A stretch of DNA of 12,978 nucleotides from Clostridiales bacterium (GTDB lineage Bacteria; Bacillota_A; Clostridia; Peptostreptococcales; Anaerovoracaceae): contig JAILFI010000111.1 in the NCBI GenBank assembly GCA_024697655.1, positions 1 through 12,978 of the forward strand, written 5' to 3'. A model generated the notes under the pieces. The model was not told the DNA's origin and searched no databases. It saw only the letters and a list, made by a program, of their open reading frames with translations. Below, one piece after another: positions 12,714 through 12,978 of this stretch. How positions within the stretch are numbered: the stretch's first letter is position 1; every line of letters starts with the position of its first letter. The position numbers and the translations under genes are program-made.

Positions 12714-12978
12714 ATGCAGGAAAACACATCCAGCAAAATCGAATTATACGGCATGACTGAAGCGGAGATGCGGCAAGCATTCTCCGCTTTAGGATACCCG
12801 GCTTTCCGCGGCAGTCAGGTGTTCAAGCACCTTTACGAGGAATCGCAAGGCTTGCAGAAGGGCTCTGTGTTCACGGACATGACGGATCTGCCGAAGAAAA
12901 TGCGCGAAGACTTGATGGCGGACGAACGCATCGACGTGCGGCTGCCGGAAGTCCTGGAACGGCAGGTTGCCAAAGACG
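12714..12978 (+). CDS. rlmN: 23S rRNA (adenine-2503-C2) methyltransferase RlmN, N-terminal part (partial, 3' end outside window)
   Basis: RlmN is a radical-SAM enzyme that methylates A2503 of 23S rRNA and A37 of some tRNAs. The 88 visible residues are the N-terminal helical domain. They show the family pattern YGMTEAEMRQAFSALG (12-27), PAFRGSQVFKHLYE, FTDMTDLPKKMREDL and the strand VLERQVAKD that leads into the conserved DGT. The CX3CX2C cluster lies beyond the window. The ATG is 14 bases after the ileS stop with only a weak AGAAAG site, so it probably belongs to the ileS transcript. Its codon use is visibly more AT-rich (TTA, TTG, CAA) than in pnp or ileS. The methylation-resistance homologue Cfr is less likely but not excluded by this fragment. 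Confidence 0.82.
   Translation, partial: MQENTSSKIELYGMTEAEMRQAFSALGYPAFRGSQVFKHLYEESQGLQKGSVFTDMTDLPKKMREDLMADERIDVRLPEVLERQVAKD

Noticed and set aside
9616..12780. 1054-codon open frame on the minus strand opposite ileS
   Set aside because: Same codon-bias shadow; no ribosome binding site or recognisable domain, while the plus strand encodes an unmistakable synthetase.
1..12978. General reassignment of UAA to a sense codon
   Set aside because: truB, rpsO and the final ileS codon use UAA as their natural end at family-typical lengths, so only a site-specific explanation is open for 12142.
1..12978. CRISPR array, insertion sequence, prophage, toxin-antitoxin or defence system
   Set aside because: I found no spaced direct repeats, transposase or integrase motifs, or paired small genes of those types; apart from the regulators and one small gene the window is housekeeping.

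Overview
The window looks like chromosomal DNA from a fairly GC-rich member of the Bacillota, probably a Clostridia- or Erysipelotrichia-type anaerobe. The evidence is a tRNA-Ile T-box leader ahead of ileS, the Bacillota-style cluster truB-ribF ... rpsO-pnp, strong AGGAGG-type ribosome binding sites, sigma-A-type promoters and dense intrinsic terminators. I cannot name genus or species. I see no insertion sequence, prophage, CRISPR array, tRNA or rRNA.

Layout, left to right. (1) 1-1242: the end of truB, then ribF, closed by a terminator. (2) 1324-2703: a single uracil permease gene (uraA) with its own promoter and 5' hairpin. (3) 2789-5369: rpsO and pnp, with an inverted repeat in the rpsO leader and a pnp ribosome binding site displayed in a hairpin loop. 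A bidirectional terminator follows. (4) 5448-7590: an NhaC-family antiporter (minus strand) divergent from a tyrosine/lipid-type phosphatase (plus strand). (5) 7648-9230: a 46-codon gene of unknown function (minus strand) divergent from a TetR-family regulator, then a second, convergent TetR-family regulator. (6) 9276-12699: a divergent promoter region built on a 38-bp near-perfect inverted repeat, a compact T-box, and a type-2 (eukaryote-like) isoleucyl-tRNA synthetase gene. (7) 12714-end: the start of rlmN.

The ileS locus is the most unusual part. The second TetR gene and ileS are divergent, and their two -35 hexamers lie inside one inverted repeat, so one protein could control both. Downstream of that promoter, a T-box senses uncharged tRNA-Ile, but its Stem I appears to be reduced to a short specifier hairpin. 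The enzyme carries the class I HIGH motif as GIHH (first and third positions swapped), a variant associated with extreme mupirocin resistance in IleS2 enzymes. The reading frame is also broken by one in-frame UAA after codon 846, while the remaining 184 codons are intact and clearly homologous to IleS. The UAA could be a sequence error, a fresh nonsense mutation, or recoding; the DNA alone cannot decide.

The other genes are housekeeping: pseudouridylation (TruB), FMN/FAD synthesis (RibF), pyrimidine uptake (UraA), translation and RNA decay (S15, PNPase), ion homeostasis (NhaC) and 23S rRNA methylation (RlmN).
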